A stretch of 64,000 nucleotides of DNA. Origin: an uncultured Lachnobacterium sp. Its GTDB lineage: Bacteria; Bacillota; Clostridia; Lachnospirales; Lachnospiraceae. The position numbers were made by a program, and so were the translations under genes. This document shows, piece by piece, positions 1 to 9,742 of this stretch. The notes under the pieces were generated by a model that saw only the letters and a list, made by a program, of their open reading frames with translations, did not search any database and was not told the origin of the DNA. The stretch is taken from assembly GCA_900550545.1 (NCBI GenBank), contig URSS01000001.1, positions 62,001 through 126,000 on the forward strand, read 5' to 3'. Numbering within the stretch: position 1 is the first letter of the stretch; each line of letters opens with the position of its first letter.

Positions 1-631
1 CTCCATGTTCCTCCACTGCACGGAATACCAAAAATGCACGTGCCGCCTTCAATAGGCACTCTTTCTGTACAATAATTGTCATTCCATAAATATGCATACC
101 AGCGTCTTTTGCAGTTGTGACAGTTTCTCTCTCATGATCTGTAAGTTCAATCTGATGATATTTTGCCTTATCAACATTATCAGAAGTGTCAGTTTCATTC
201 GCTGGAGCATTCTCCTTCGTAGACGCTTCCGCAGCTGCTTCACCATTTGCTTTTGCTATAAAATCATTCAGTTCTTTGATAATAACTTCATTATCTTCTG
301 TTCCTTCATCCGAAGTTTCCTTAATATTTTCCAAATATCCATCAATTGCATCCAGACATTTAAAAAGCAAATCAATCATAGGACTGTCTACTGTGATCTT
401 ATCGCTACGTACTTCCTGAAACACATTTTCCATATCATGGGTAAGATGCTGCATACGCTTAAATCCCATGGTTCCAGCCATTCCTTTTAAGGAATGTGCC
501 GCACGGAATACTTCATTGATTGTATCTTTGTTATCAGGTTCCTTTTCCAATGTCATAATACAATCGCTTAATGTCTGCAGATGTTCTGCACTCTCATCAA
601 TAAAAATCTCAAGATACTGACTTACATCCAT
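1..631 (-). CDS. cheA: Chemotaxis histidine kinase CheA, N-terminal part (cut by window edge)
   Basis: CheA is the cytoplasmic kinase of the chemoreceptor arrays; it passes phosphate to CheY and CheB. About 210 N-terminal codons are visible. Reverse translation begins MDVSQYLEIFIDESAEHL and contains the HPt phospho-acceptor motif AAHSLKGMAGTMGF, whose His is the autophosphorylation site. An acidic linker (about residues 135-155) follows, then the start of a P2-like region. The kinase, dimerisation and CheW-like domains lie beyond position 1. The start ATG (629-631) sits 1 nt after the cheB stop and is preceded by GGGGGAAAAG, which suggests translational coupling. Identity is firm; the downstream end is not visible. 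Confidence 0.95.
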   Translation of the reverse strand, partial: MDVSQYLEIFIDESAEHLQTLSDCIMTLEKEPDNKDTINEVFRAAHSLKGMAGTMGFKRMQHLTHDMENVFQEVRSDKITVDSPMIDLLFKCLDAIDGYLENIKETSDEGTEDNEVIIKELNDFIAKANGEAAAEASTKENAPANETDTSDNVDKAKYHQIELTDHERETVTTAKDAGMHIYGMTIIVQKECLLKAARAFLVFRAVEEHG

Positions 632-632
632 A

Positions 633-1700
633 CTACTTTTCCCCCACATTCTTTGTGATTGTTTTTGCAACCTGATTCAAAGGAACAACTTCATCAACAA
701 CTCCAGCTTCTGCGACTGCCTTTGGCATTCCATATACAACGCAACTCTGCGCATCCTGTGCAATCACATGAATTGGTTTCGCTTTCTCCAAGGAAAGAAT
801 TCCATTAGTTCCATCTGCTCCCATTCCTGTCAGAATAACACATACAATTTCATCATAACCGCTTCCCGTTAGAGAGTCGTACATAATGTTTGCGCAAGGT
901 TTCAATCCACCAATCGGAGGCATATCGTTAAGCTTTATAACATGAGAGCCATTTGCCATACGCCGGATTTCCAAATGATGACCTCCGGGGGCAATATAAA
1001 CATGTCCATTTTCCAGCTTGTCCCCTTCTTGTGCTTCTTTCACCGGTATTTCACTGATTTCATCCAATCGCTTTGCCATAGATTGTGTAAAACCTGCCGG
1101 CATATGCTGTACGATTACGACCGGTGCATCCAACCATTTCGGCAGATACGGGACAACGCTTTGTAATGCTTTGGGTCCGCCTGTCGAACACGCAAGTGCG
1201 ACCAGTTTCTTTCCTGGATATACTGCTTTAATTCTGTTGTTCGATGCAGAGAGTTTTGTTCTTGTCGAGGTCGAAATTGTATGTATGCTATTCCATCGTT
1301 GCGTCTCATACACTGCATTCAGGACAGATAACAGCTGACGTTTAAAATCTTCCCCTTTGGCTTCTATAATGTTATTTGGCTTTGTCACAAAATCAATTGC
1401 ACCACGTTCCATGGCAAGAATGGTTACGTCCGCATCTTTTGTAGTCAACGTACTGACCATGACTACTTTTGCCTTGATATGCTCTTTTTGTAACCGTTCA
1501 AGCAATTGTAAACCATCCATTCGTGGCATATTAACATCCAAAATCACACCATCATAGCTTGTCGTCTTGAGTTTTTCATATGCCTCAAGACCATCTCTGC
1601 AATAATCGGTTGCTTGAAAATTTTGATCTGAATTGATTATATCACAGATAATCCTTCTCATAAGTGCAGAATCATCAACTACCAATAGTTTTTTCTTCAT
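633..1700 (-). CDS. cheB: Chemoreceptor glutamate methylesterase / response regulator CheB
   Basis: CheB removes methyl groups from (and deamidates) chemoreceptor glutamates for adaptation and is activated by CheA. The 355-aa length is normal for the family. The N-terminal receiver domain has the acidic pair in VVDDSALMRR and the phosphorylated Asp55 in DVNMPR. The C-terminal esterase domain has Ser172 (ACSTGGPKAL), His199 (VQHMPAGFT) and Asp296 (TGMGADGTNG) as its catalytic triad. The start ATG directly follows the stop of the upstream PilZ gene (TAAATG). It is part of the distal end of the flagellar operon. Confidence 0.97.
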   Translation of the reverse strand: MKKKLLVVDDSALMRRIICDIINSDQNFQATDYCRDGLEAYEKLKTTSYDGVILDVNMPRMDGLQLLERLQKEHIKAKVVMVSTLTTKDADVTILAMERGAIDFVTKPNNIIEAKGEDFKRQLLSVLNAVYETQRWNSIHTISTSTRTKLSASNNRIKAVYPGKKLVALACSTGGPKALQSVVPYLPKWLDAPVVIVQHMPAGFTQSMAKRLDEISEIPVKEAQEGDKLENGHVYIAPGGHHLEIRRMANGSHVIKLNDMPPIGGLKPCANIMYDSLTGSGYDEIVCVILTGMGADGTNGILSLEKAKPIHVIAQDAQSCVVYGMPKAVAEAGVVDEVVPLNQVAKTITKNVGEK

Positions 1701-2450
1701 TTAAGATTCCCCCACTTCCTTTTTACGTATCCGACGTTCCTCCTCGAATACAAACCGCACAATTTTTTCTCTGTCACGCAAATCTTTAAAAATGAATTTC
1801 AGTCTATGCTCATACAAATTGTCCACTTTTGGATTTTTATAAGAAGCGACACACCTGCTTACCAGATAGAAACTCTCATCCATATTTTCACTAGATAGCC
1901 GAAAATTCAATAAAACATAGTTTCCTGTCTGCAATAATTCATCGGATGAAAAAAGCATTCCTCCACCACTGATGTTTTTTACCATTCCATGCTTCATTCG
2001 ATCAATATACTCTGGTTTTTCTATTTCAAGAAAAAGTTTCTCTGTTGTTGGCAATGCTGCAATTTCCTTAGAAATTGTATAATATTGTACCTCTGTAAGC
2101 AGATTGACCCGAAAAAATTCTCTTCTTTGATATCGTTTCGGTTCTGACATAATCTCCATAGAAAGCAAATACAGGCTATCTTTTTTGTATCGTTTCTGCA
2201 CAGATGCAACACACTGATACATTCCTCTTTTAGAATAAATAACCAGCAGACATTCAGCTCCTATCTGAAAAAGAACCATTCTTCCGTCCGCTGTAGGCAT
2301 ACTAATTTCCAAAAGACTGTCAGACAGATAATCACAGATACCACTTTTATATACCTGCGCCATCTCTCCTCCATTTTCTTCTATTTTTACCTGATGCATC
2401 AATCGAATATCAATTTTATCTCCTGGACATGTAATTTCAGAAAGTATCAT
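1701..2450 (-). CDS. PilZ-domain c-di-GMP receptor (YcgR-type flagellar brake)
   Basis: This 249-aa protein has a YcgR-like N-terminal beta domain (about 1-105) and a PilZ domain (about 105-230). The c-di-GMP-binding signature is visible as QRREFFRVN (RRxxxR) and NISGGGMLF, a variant of D/NxSxxG with Asn in the first position. In enterobacteria and Bacillus, c-di-GMP-bound YcgR/DgrA slows the motor. Its place between flhG and cheB fits such a role. The gene is embedded in the operon with a 3-nt gap to flhG and none to cheB. The motor-brake function is inferred from family and context. Confidence 0.88.
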   Translation of the reverse strand: MILSEITCPGDKIDIRLMHQVKIEENGGEMAQVYKSGICDYLSDSLLEISMPTADGRMVLFQIGAECLLVIYSKRGMYQCVASVQKRYKKDSLYLLSMEIMSEPKRYQRREFFRVNLLTEVQYYTISKEIAALPTTEKLFLEIEKPEYIDRMKHGMVKNISGGGMLFSSDELLQTGNYVLLNFRLSSENMDESFYLVSRCVASYKNPKVDNLYEHRLKFIFKDLRDREKIVRFVFEEERRIRKKEVGES

Positions 2451-2453
2451 GTT

Positions 2454-3338
2454 CTATTCTCCTACTTTGAAATTAGATAAAAAATGAGAAAACATTTGTC
2501 CGATTCCCCAACTCAACTCATTATGTGTCCCATTCATCAAATTGCCAGCAAGAACTTCAAATGCTTTTGAAGACTTTGCGTTTGGTTCCAGCTGAGAAAC
2601 TGTTTTTTGCTGACGAATCGCACGTTCTAAAGCTGCATCCTGCGGAATCATCCCAAGGTAATCCAAATTTCCATGTAAAAACTGGGATACAACAGAATTT
2701 AATTTCTCATACATCGCTCTTCCTTCTTCAATGGAATTCACTCTATTTAGCACCACATGAATAGCCGTAGCATTCGGATCAAAATCAGGGTTACGGTATA
2801 ATACTTTAAGCAGCGAATAAGAATCTGTAAGGGACGTTGGTTCCGGCGTTGCCACAAGAAGTACTTCCGGGCTTGCGACTACAAATTCCAGTACCTGATC
2901 CGAAATTCCTGCACCAGTATCAATAATAATGTAGTCCGTCAGTTCATTTAGTTCATTGATTGATTGCACCAAACGAATTACCTGTTCATGTGTCAGGTCG
3001 TTTAATCCAATAATTCCTGATCCTCCTGAAATAAACCCAATATCCATCGGTCCCTTTGTAATCACTTCAGAAATACTTTTTCCGCGATAAATAAAATCAA
3101 ATAATGTATATTTGGGAATTGCTCCAAATACCACTTCTACATTTGCCAGTCCAAAATCTGCATCAAAAATAACAACTCTCTTACCTACTTTTCTAAGGCA
3201 GACTGCCAGATTTACTGCCAGATTAGATTTTCCAACGCCGCCCTTTCCACTCGTGATGGTAATCACTTTAGCCGCATTTATATTATTCTGATTGCGTTGT
3301 TTAATCACATTACGCAACTGTTGTGCCTGATCCATCAC
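2454..3338 (-). CDS. flhG: Flagellum number/placement ATPase FlhG (YlxH, MinD-like)
   Basis: This is a MinD/ParA-family ATPase that acts with FlhF to set flagellar number and position. The 294-aa protein carries the deviant Walker A TSGKGGVGKSNLAVNLA near residue 30, a switch I region VVIFDADFGLANVE, and YIIIDTGAGIS. The C-terminus is a short amphipathic tail, as in membrane-attached MinD proteins. The reading begins with GTG (3338) followed at once by ATG; SD AGGAGG lies 6-9 nt upstream inside the end of flhF, so the two genes overlap and are probably translationally coupled. Confidence 0.95.
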   Translation of the reverse strand: MMDQAQQLRNVIKQRNQNNINAAKVITITSGKGGVGKSNLAVNLAVCLRKVGKRVVIFDADFGLANVEVVFGAIPKYTLFDFIYRGKSISEVITKGPMDIGFISGGSGIIGLNDLTHEQVIRLVQSINELNELTDYIIIDTGAGISDQVLEFVVASPEVLLVATPEPTSLTDSYSLLKVLYRNPDFDPNATAIHVVLNRVNSIEEGRAMYEKLNSVVSQFLHGNLDYLGMIPQDAALERAIRQQKTVSQLEPNAKSSKAFEVLAGNLMNGTHNELSWGIGQMFSHFLSNFKVGE

Positions 3339-4609
3339 GCGTTGCCTCCTAACAATTGTTTGACGATCTTTTGTGTATCAAAAATTTCAATATCATCTGG
3401 TACATTTTGTCCAATAGTCATATAAGACAACTCTGCCCCTGTATGCAACTTAATATTAAGCAAATTTCCATAAGTTGTTGTCTCATCAAGTTTCGTAAAT
3501 ATAAATTTGTAATCTGTTATTTCATGATAAACATCAACAATTTCCAACAAATCTTTATATTTCGTAGTAGCACTTAAAACAAGATAAATTTCTTTGCTGT
3601 ATTTTCCATCGATTGCATCCAAAAGCTTTTTCATATCATCCCGCTGTGGTGCATTTTTGTGCGAAAATCCAGCTGTATCAACAAAAACCATGTCATAATC
3701 TGCATATTTTTCAATAGCGGAATTAATTTCATCTTTCGAATACACAATCGTCATTGATGCATCCAAAATATTGGCATAAACCTGCAACTGCTCCGTTGCA
3801 GCAATACGATATGTATCAGAGGTAATGAAGGCAACTTTTTTATCATAATCCACTTTATATTTCGAAGCAATTTTTGCAATTGTAGTTGTTTTTCCAACAC
3901 CAGTTGGTCCAACGAAAACCAGGATTTTAGGTTTAGATCCAGAAAGTTCAATCGGCTTTGGTTGTCCAAAACGCAAAATCAATTTCTGATATACATTTGC
4001 TAAAATCATGTCAACGCTGTTTCCCGGTCGAATAAACTGTTCTACTTCATCTAATATCTGATTCACATACTTTTCACTTACCTCGTTTTTTAGCAAAGTA
4101 CTATATAAAATACGAATAAAATTAAGCTCCTCTGCAGATGGTTCTTTTGCAATATCCACTCCGCCCTGCGCATGTCCAAGGCTTTTTTCCAAACGATCTG
4201 ACAAATCGTCTAAACGCTTTTCAATTTTTCTTTCTTCGTTTTCTTTTTTCTGTTCCTGTTGAATCAATTGAGAAAAATCCGGCATATGTACCGGTTTTAT
4301 CTCTGGTTTTGCTTCTATCTCTGCCTCAGTCTTTACTTCCGGTTTCGGAATTTGGATCTTCTCATCTGCCGCGAAATTAATACTTTCATGTAACTTCTTC
4401 ATATTCTGCATGGCAATTGTCTGATTTACATTCTGTTCTTTTTCTTCCATTGCAGCTGTCACCTCGTATGTCGTACTTTTAAAAATACGAAAAAAACCCT
4501 TTGGCTTGACTTCCTTCACATTCATAATCACTGCATTTTCCCCGAATTCCGTCTTCGCCTTCTGAATTGCTTCTTCTTTTGTTTTTCCCTGAAATTTGTT
4601 AATTGTCAC
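3335..4609 (-). CDS. flhF: Flagellar SRP-type GTPase FlhF
   Basis: FlhF is one of the three SRP GTPases (with Ffh and FtsY) and marks the site of flagellar assembly at the membrane. The 424-aa protein has the usual three parts: an N-terminal B domain (MTINKFQGKTKEEAIQKAK), a charged low-complexity linker with EAEIEAKPEIKP-like runs (about 85-130), and an NG GTPase with G1 GPTGVGKTTTIAKIA (about residue 233), VDTAGFSHKN and FTKLDETTTYGN. It follows flhA without a gap and overlaps flhG by 4 nt. Confidence 0.96.
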   Translation of the reverse strand: MTINKFQGKTKEEAIQKAKTEFGENAVIMNVKEVKPKGFFRIFKSTTYEVTAAMEEKEQNVNQTIAMQNMKKLHESINFAADEKIQIPKPEVKTEAEIEAKPEIKPVHMPDFSQLIQQEQKKENEERKIEKRLDDLSDRLEKSLGHAQGGVDIAKEPSAEELNFIRILYSTLLKNEVSEKYVNQILDEVEQFIRPGNSVDMILANVYQKLILRFGQPKPIELSGSKPKILVFVGPTGVGKTTTIAKIASKYKVDYDKKVAFITSDTYRIAATEQLQVYANILDASMTIVYSKDEINSAIEKYADYDMVFVDTAGFSHKNAPQRDDMKKLLDAIDGKYSKEIYLVLSATTKYKDLLEIVDVYHEITDYKFIFTKLDETTTYGNLLNIKLHTGAELSYMTIGQNVPDDIEIFDTQKIVKQLLGGNA

Positions 4610-6646
4610 TTATGCTGTCACCATCCCTACTGATTGAAGTTCTACATTGGATTCAACCTCATTGTAGGATACAACAATCAAGTCTTTAAAATAATCCTCC
4701 GTGAGCTTTTTAAAATACATACGCACGATCGGAGAGGTAATAATAATTGGATTTTTTCCAATACTTTCAAGTTTTTGTGTTTCTGTTCTGACAGAATCCA
4801 TGATTGCCTTCGTCTTTTCCGGATCAAGTGTTAAATAAGCCCCCTGCTCGGTTTGTTTTACTGACGACATAATTTCCTGCTCGACCTTTGGATCTAATGT
4901 AATCACACTCGTTGTCTCATTTGCAGGAAAATACTTGCTTGAAATTGCCCGCTTCAGACTTTGTCTTACATATTCAGTGAGTACATCCGTATCTCTTGTT
5001 GTCTGTGCATGGTCTGCAAGAGATTCAAAAATTGAAAGCAAATCGCGAATAGATATTCCCTCTTCCAATAAATTCTGCAGTACTTTTTGTATCTCTCCAA
5101 GTCCAAGAAGTTTCGGTGTAAGTTCATCCACCAGAACAGGATTGGATTCCTTCAAATTATTAACAAGATTCTGTACATCCTGTCTTGTGAGAAGCTCTGC
5201 AATATGGCTTCGAATCACTTCCGTTAAATGGGTAGCTATAATCGAAGGTGCATCCACTACCGTATAGCCAAGACTCTCTGCCCGTTCTCTCTGCGCTTCT
5301 GTTATCCAGATTGCAGGCAGATGAAATGAAGGTTCAAATGTCGGAATACCTGTAATTTCTTCTTCTACATATCCCGGATTCATGGCCATATAATGATCAA
5401 ACAGAATTTCTCCTTCCGTTACCTGTACACCCTTTATTTTAATAATATACTGGTTCGGATTCAACTGTATATTATCCCTTAGACGAATAATCGGTACAAC
5501 CGTACCAAGTTCAAGCGCAATCTGTCTTCGGATCATAACAACACGATCCAGTAAGTCACCACCCTGATTCACATCTGCCAATGGTATAATTCCATATCCA
5601 AACTCAAGTTCAATTGGATCCACCTGTAAAAGGGAAACAACATTCTCGGGCTTTCGTATTTCTTCAGCTTCCGTTTCTGCCTGTTGAACTTCTTCTTCTA
5701 TACTTTCCTCTCCAATGTCATTGCTGATGCTCTTTCCAACAAGAAGAAATAAGACGCCCTCTCCAACAAACAAAACAATATTTAATGGTGTGATAACACC
5801 AAGAACAATCAGCACACTTCCAACTATATACATAACTCTCGGTATGCCAAACAACTGCTTGACCAGAATTCCTGAAAAATCAGCCTCATTAGATCCTTTC
5901 GTGACAAGGATACCAGTTGACAGTGAAATCAGTAAAGACGGAATCTGTGAAACAAGTCCATCACCAATGGTCAACAATCCATACTGCTGAATGGCATCAC
6001 CAAAGGCCAGTCCCTGATTCATAACACCCATAACGGTTCCACCTATCAGGTTGATAAATGTAATAATAAGACCTGCCGTCGCATCTCCCTTTACATACTT
6101 TGTAGCACCATCCATTGCTCCAAAGAAACTGGATTCACGCTGAATCTTTTCGCGTCGCTCCTTTGCCTCTTTATCTGTGATTGCGCCAGTATTCAGATCC
6201 GCATCAATTGCCATCTGTTTACCAGGCATCGCATCCAATGTAAATCTTGCTGTTACCTCAGAAACTCGTTCTGAACCTTTGTTAATTACGATAAACTGAA
6301 TCAATACCAATACAATAAATACAATGGTACCAACTACCATATTTCCGCCACCAACAAAGCTTCCGAATGTGCGAACGACATTACCTGGGTCTCCTGTCAA
6401 AAGAATCAGACGTGTTGATGATACATTCAATGAAATACGAAAAATTGTTGTAAACAGCAGTAATGTTGGGAAAAATGACATATCCAATACTTCTTTTACA
6501 AACAACACGTTAAACAGAATGATCAAAGCAATTGCAATGTTAAAAGCAAGCATTACATCCAATAACAATGATGGAATTGGTACAATAAAGAAAACAACTG
6601 CGCAAAGTAAGTATAAACCAACACCAATATCTGCTTTTTTCAACAT
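4610..6646 (-). CDS. flhA: Flagellar type III export gate protein FlhA
   Basis: FlhA is the major export-gate component of the flagellar type III secretion system. The 678-aa protein has eight predicted transmembrane segments in its first half and the FHIPEP family signature around residues 140-170 (RFTLDAMPGKQMAIDADLN), then a linker and a cytoplasmic docking domain that binds chaperone-substrate complexes. SD AGGAGGTAATTGTAA precedes the ATG. It lies 23 nt after flhB. The length is normal and no motif appears to be missing. Confidence 0.97.
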   Translation of the reverse strand: MLKKADIGVGLYLLCAVVFFIVPIPSLLLDVMLAFNIAIALIILFNVLFVKEVLDMSFFPTLLLFTTIFRISLNVSSTRLILLTGDPGNVVRTFGSFVGGGNMVVGTIVFIVLVLIQFIVINKGSERVSEVTARFTLDAMPGKQMAIDADLNTGAITDKEAKERREKIQRESSFFGAMDGATKYVKGDATAGLIITFINLIGGTVMGVMNQGLAFGDAIQQYGLLTIGDGLVSQIPSLLISLSTGILVTKGSNEADFSGILVKQLFGIPRVMYIVGSVLIVLGVITPLNIVLFVGEGVLFLLVGKSISNDIGEESIEEEVQQAETEAEEIRKPENVVSLLQVDPIELEFGYGIIPLADVNQGGDLLDRVVMIRRQIALELGTVVPIIRLRDNIQLNPNQYIIKIKGVQVTEGEILFDHYMAMNPGYVEEEITGIPTFEPSFHLPAIWITEAQRERAESLGYTVVDAPSIIATHLTEVIRSHIAELLTRQDVQNLVNNLKESNPVLVDELTPKLLGLGEIQKVLQNLLEEGISIRDLLSIFESLADHAQTTRDTDVLTEYVRQSLKRAISSKYFPANETTSVITLDPKVEQEIMSSVKQTEQGAYLTLDPEKTKAIMDSVRTETQKLESIGKNPIIITSPIVRMYFKKLTEDYFKDLIVVSYNEVESNVELQSVGMVTA

Positions 6647-6669
6647 TTACAATTACCTCCTTTCTGCTT

Positions 6670-7824
6670 TTATCCTTCTGGATTTTTTAATCGATATACA
6701 TAAGCTAATACTTCCGCAACCGCCTGATAAAGTTCTGGCGGAATCTCTGCTCCCACATCCACATTGTGATAAATCATACGAGCAAGTGGTTTGTTCTCAA
6801 CAATCTCTATTTGATTGTCTTTTGCAATTTCTTTTATTTTCTGCGCTATATAGTCAGCACCTTTTGCCACAACAACCGGCGCTGTACTTTCCTTTGTATC
6901 ATAGCGAAGCGCTACTGCAAAATGCGTCGGGTTTGTAATGACCACATCTGCCTTCGGCACATCCTGCATCATTCTTTTCTGGGAAACTTCCTGCATTTTT
7001 CGACGCTGTCGCCCTTTAATCTGCGGATCTCCCTCTGTATTTTTAAACTCATCTTTTACTTCCTGTTTGGTCATCTTCATATCTTCATTGAATTTGTGTT
7101 TCTGATACACGAAGTCAGCAATACCTACGATCAAATATACCAGGCTAATTTTAAATCCAACATCGATAACCAGTCCTCCAACCAAAGCAATCGCCTGATT
7201 TAATTCCAGATCATATAAAATAAAAAGTTCATTCTGATGATCGCGGATCGATGCATATGCCATATAACCAATCAATCCAATTTTAACAATTGATTTTACC
7301 AGTTCAAACACCGAATCTTTGGAAAACATCCTCTTAAATCCATTGATTGGATTAAATTTTGACAGTTCCGGCTTCATAGGTTTCGTGGAAACTTTCCATC
7401 CCACCTGAACAATACTGACCAGCAATGCAATAATAACCCCAAATGCAAAAAAAGGAAGGACAATGAGCATCCACTGTAAAATAATATTTTTAAACAATGA
7501 AGCGATTGCCTGTGTGCTTAGATTCTTCTCATTGATTAAAACAAAATCAGCCATCTGACCATAAGCATAGGTAAATACAGCAATCAGTTTCTGGCCTACA
7601 TATGAAACAAATATCTTCAGGCAAAGAAAAAGCACAATCAAACCAAATGCCGAATTCAATTCCCGACTTTTGACTACTTTACCTTCTTCACGGGCATCTT
7701 TTAATTTTTTAGCAGTCGCCGGCTCTGTCTTCTCTCCGCCCTCGCCATCTTTGGCAAACCACTGCAGATTATACTTCAATATTTGATTTTTTAAAATATC
7801 TTCATCAGTACATACCTTCTGCAA
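6670..7824 (-). CDS. flhB: Flagellar export switch protein FlhB
   Basis: FlhB is the substrate-specificity switch of the flagellar export gate. Four hydrophobic segments (about 60-240) are followed by a cytoplasmic domain with the autocleavage motif NPTH at residues 298-301 (VITNPTHFAVAL). The ORF opens with a TTG at 7824, overlaps fliR by 20 nt and has no convincing SD, so the start is uncertain; the conserved part begins near LQWFAKDGEGGEKTEPAT at about residue 20. The C-terminus is compact, without extra domains. Confidence 0.94.
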   Translation of the reverse strand: MQKVCTDEDILKNQILKYNLQWFAKDGEGGEKTEPATAKKLKDAREEGKVVKSRELNSAFGLIVLFLCLKIFVSYVGQKLIAVFTYAYGQMADFVLINEKNLSTQAIASLFKNIILQWMLIVLPFFAFGVIIALLVSIVQVGWKVSTKPMKPELSKFNPINGFKRMFSKDSVFELVKSIVKIGLIGYMAYASIRDHQNELFILYDLELNQAIALVGGLVIDVGFKISLVYLIVGIADFVYQKHKFNEDMKMTKQEVKDEFKNTEGDPQIKGRQRRKMQEVSQKRMMQDVPKADVVITNPTHFAVALRYDTKESTAPVVVAKGADYIAQKIKEIAKDNQIEIVENKPLARMIYHNVDVGAEIPPELYQAVAEVLAYVYRLKNPEG

Positions 7825-8584
7825 TTAACTTCACCATCGTTTTGATTTCTGAAAAAATGTAATCAGCAACACTTGGAAGCAGGAAAACTGTTAAAAACAA
7901 CACAACAAATCCCACCAGGACTTTCAACTGCATACCAACAGAAAACATATTCATCTGTGGAGCAACCTTAGCCATAATTCCAAGTACACAATTTAATATC
8001 ATAATGCACGCAAAGAATGGAAGAAATATACGAAATCCTATCACAAATAAATCTCCCATATATCGAATCATTGTATTTAACAAATGATCCCATGCAAACT
8101 TTTGCCCAGCAATCGGAATAACCGTGAACGAATCTGCAATTGCACGAATTAAATAAGTATGTAAATTGGAACTTACCAAGAGAAGCAGAACCAAATAATA
8201 ATACAAACTTCCCGTAAGTGTTGATTCTGTTCCCATATCCGGGTTAAATTCCGTTGCCATAGATAATCCAATGTCCATGTCTATAATATTACCTGCAAAT
8301 AAAACAATAGAATTACAGATATTTGCAGCAAAACCTATGAGCAATCCCGTAATTCCCTCTTTAAGCACAACAACCGCGTATCCGACAACACTTGCATAGG
8401 TCAGATCCGGCCGCGGTACAATACTGTATAAAAGGAGCGAAACAAATGCAGACAAGCCAATTTTAACCTGATTTGGAATTCCGCTCTGTCCAAAAAATGG
8501 CGCAATATATATGAAGCATGTAATTCTTACCAGAATCAAAAGCCAATATTCAAAATTGTCTAATGTAAAAGCGAAATTTACCAT
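7805..8584 (-). CDS. fliR: Flagellar export gate protein FliR
   Basis: FliR is an integral membrane subunit that forms the core export gate with FliP and FliQ. The 259-aa protein is almost wholly hydrophobic, with about six transmembrane helices starting at LDNFEYWLLILVRITCFIY, and carries the family pattern VLKEGITGLLIGFAANI. It follows fliQ by 4 nt and overlaps the beginning of flhB. Size and order (P-Q-R-flhB-flhA) are typical of Firmicutes. Confidence 0.95.
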   Translation of the reverse strand: MVNFAFTLDNFEYWLLILVRITCFIYIAPFFGQSGIPNQVKIGLSAFVSLLLYSIVPRPDLTYASVVGYAVVVLKEGITGLLIGFAANICNSIVLFAGNIIDMDIGLSMATEFNPDMGTESTLTGSLYYYLVLLLLVSSNLHTYLIRAIADSFTVIPIAGQKFAWDHLLNTMIRYMGDLFVIGFRIFLPFFACIMILNCVLGIMAKVAPQMNMFSVGMQLKVLVGFVVLFLTVFLLPSVADYIFSEIKTMVKLIAEGMY

Positions 8585-8588
8585 TGCT

Positions 8589-8867
8589 CTATCCTAAGCT
8601 CAAATAGTAGCTAAAATTTGACCAAAGCCGTTCTATCAGGCTCGTCATATTATTCAACATCCAGGATCCACAAATCAGCATTGTAACGAAAATGCCAAGG
8701 ATTTTCGGAACAAATGTAAGCGTTTGCTCCTGAATAGATGTTACAGTCTGAAAAATACTGATAATCAATCCAATTACCAGAGACACAATCAATAGAGGTG
8801 CCGACGTAATAATAATTGTATATATCGCATCTCTTGCGATATCAAGGATTGCACCTTCTGTAATCAA
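8589..8867 (-). CDS. fliQ: Flagellar export gate protein FliQ
   Basis: This 92-aa protein has two transmembrane helices and belongs to the FliPQR export gate. The family pattern is clear: APLLIVSLVIGLIISIFQT followed by QEQTLTFVPK, which matches the canonical FliQ TxIQExTLTFVPK block. SD GGAGGCGG lies just before the ATG. It is packed between fliP and fliR. Confidence 0.97.
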   Translation of the reverse strand: MITEGAILDIARDAIYTIIITSAPLLIVSLVIGLIISIFQTVTSIQEQTLTFVPKILGIFVTMLICGSWMLNNMTSLIERLWSNFSYYLSLG

Positions 8868-8879
8868 TTTAACCGCCTC

Positions 8880-9734
8880 CTAATAAAACGTATGTACAAG
8901 TGATCCTATCACAAGATTCCATCCATCTGCCAAAATAAATAATAATATTTTAAATGGCAGCGAAATTGTTGTCGGTGGAAGCATCATCATACCCATCGAC
9001 ATAAGAACAGATGACACCACCATATCAATAACAATAAAAGGAATATAAATCAAAAAGCCCATAATAAATGCTTTCCGAAGTTCACTTAAAATAAATGCCG
9101 GAACCAATGTCGTAAATGGAACATCCGATAATTCATCTGTGTCCTCATATGTCTGACCAGAAATTTCAGCGAACAAATTCACATCCCTTATCTGAATCTT
9201 TGCATCTTTGATCATAAACTCCCGAATCGGTTTCTCTGCTTCTTTCCAAAATTCGGTCTGCGTAATTTCTCCCTTGTCCAATGGCTGAATAGCATTGGTA
9301 TTAATTTTCTGAAAAGTGGGCCACATAATGAAAAATGTAAGAAACAGCGCCAGACCAATCAAAATCTGATTTGGCGGAGCTGTCTGTGTACCAATCGCAG
9401 TACGAACAAAATGTAATACTATGATAATTCTTGTAAAAGAAGTCATCATAATTAATATAGAAGGAGCCAGTGTTAATACCGTCAAGACCAAAAGCATTCG
9501 AACTGGTGTAGAAATTGATCCGGAATCGTTGTTATAAGTAATGGATAAACCATTCGTATTATCCCCAAGTGCATCTGCAACATCCCGTTCATTTGTTTGG
9601 TTGCTCTTACCCGGCTGCGAAGATGCCGCATAAGCTGTTACAGGATGTGCAAACGATAATGTAATTGTAAATACAATGACTATGCAGGCGAATATAAAAC
9701 TTGCCATGCAATATATTTTCTTAAATTTACTCAT
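8880..9734 (-). CDS. fliP: Flagellar export gate protein FliP
   Basis: FliP forms the helical core of the type III export gate. The 284-aa precursor has a cleavable-looking signal peptide (KKIYCMASFIFACIVIVFTI ... HPVTAYA). The FliP signature follows: VLTLAPSILIMMTSFTRIII and later MGMMMLPPTTISLPFKILLF. Between the signal peptide and the first conserved helix is a short polar stretch (about 40-75), longer than in enterobacteria but common in clostridia. Confidence 0.97.
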   Translation of the reverse strand: MSKFKKIYCMASFIFACIVIVFTITLSFAHPVTAYAASSQPGKSNQTNERDVADALGDNTNGLSITYNNDSGSISTPVRMLLVLTVLTLAPSILIMMTSFTRIIIVLHFVRTAIGTQTAPPNQILIGLALFLTFFIMWPTFQKINTNAIQPLDKGEITQTEFWKEAEKPIREFMIKDAKIQIRDVNLFAEISGQTYEDTDELSDVPFTTLVPAFILSELRKAFIMGFLIYIPFIVIDMVVSSVLMSMGMMMLPPTTISLPFKILLFILADGWNLVIGSLVHTFY

Positions 9735-9742
9735 TATAATTC

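Noticed and set aside
92..490. Plus-strand ORFs over the left edge
   Set aside because: They are antisense shadows of cheA, whose HPt domain is clear on the minus strand.
6324..6938. 204-aa plus-strand ORF
   Set aside because: Lies antisense across the flhA/flhB boundary; no SD and low-complexity antisense-type composition.
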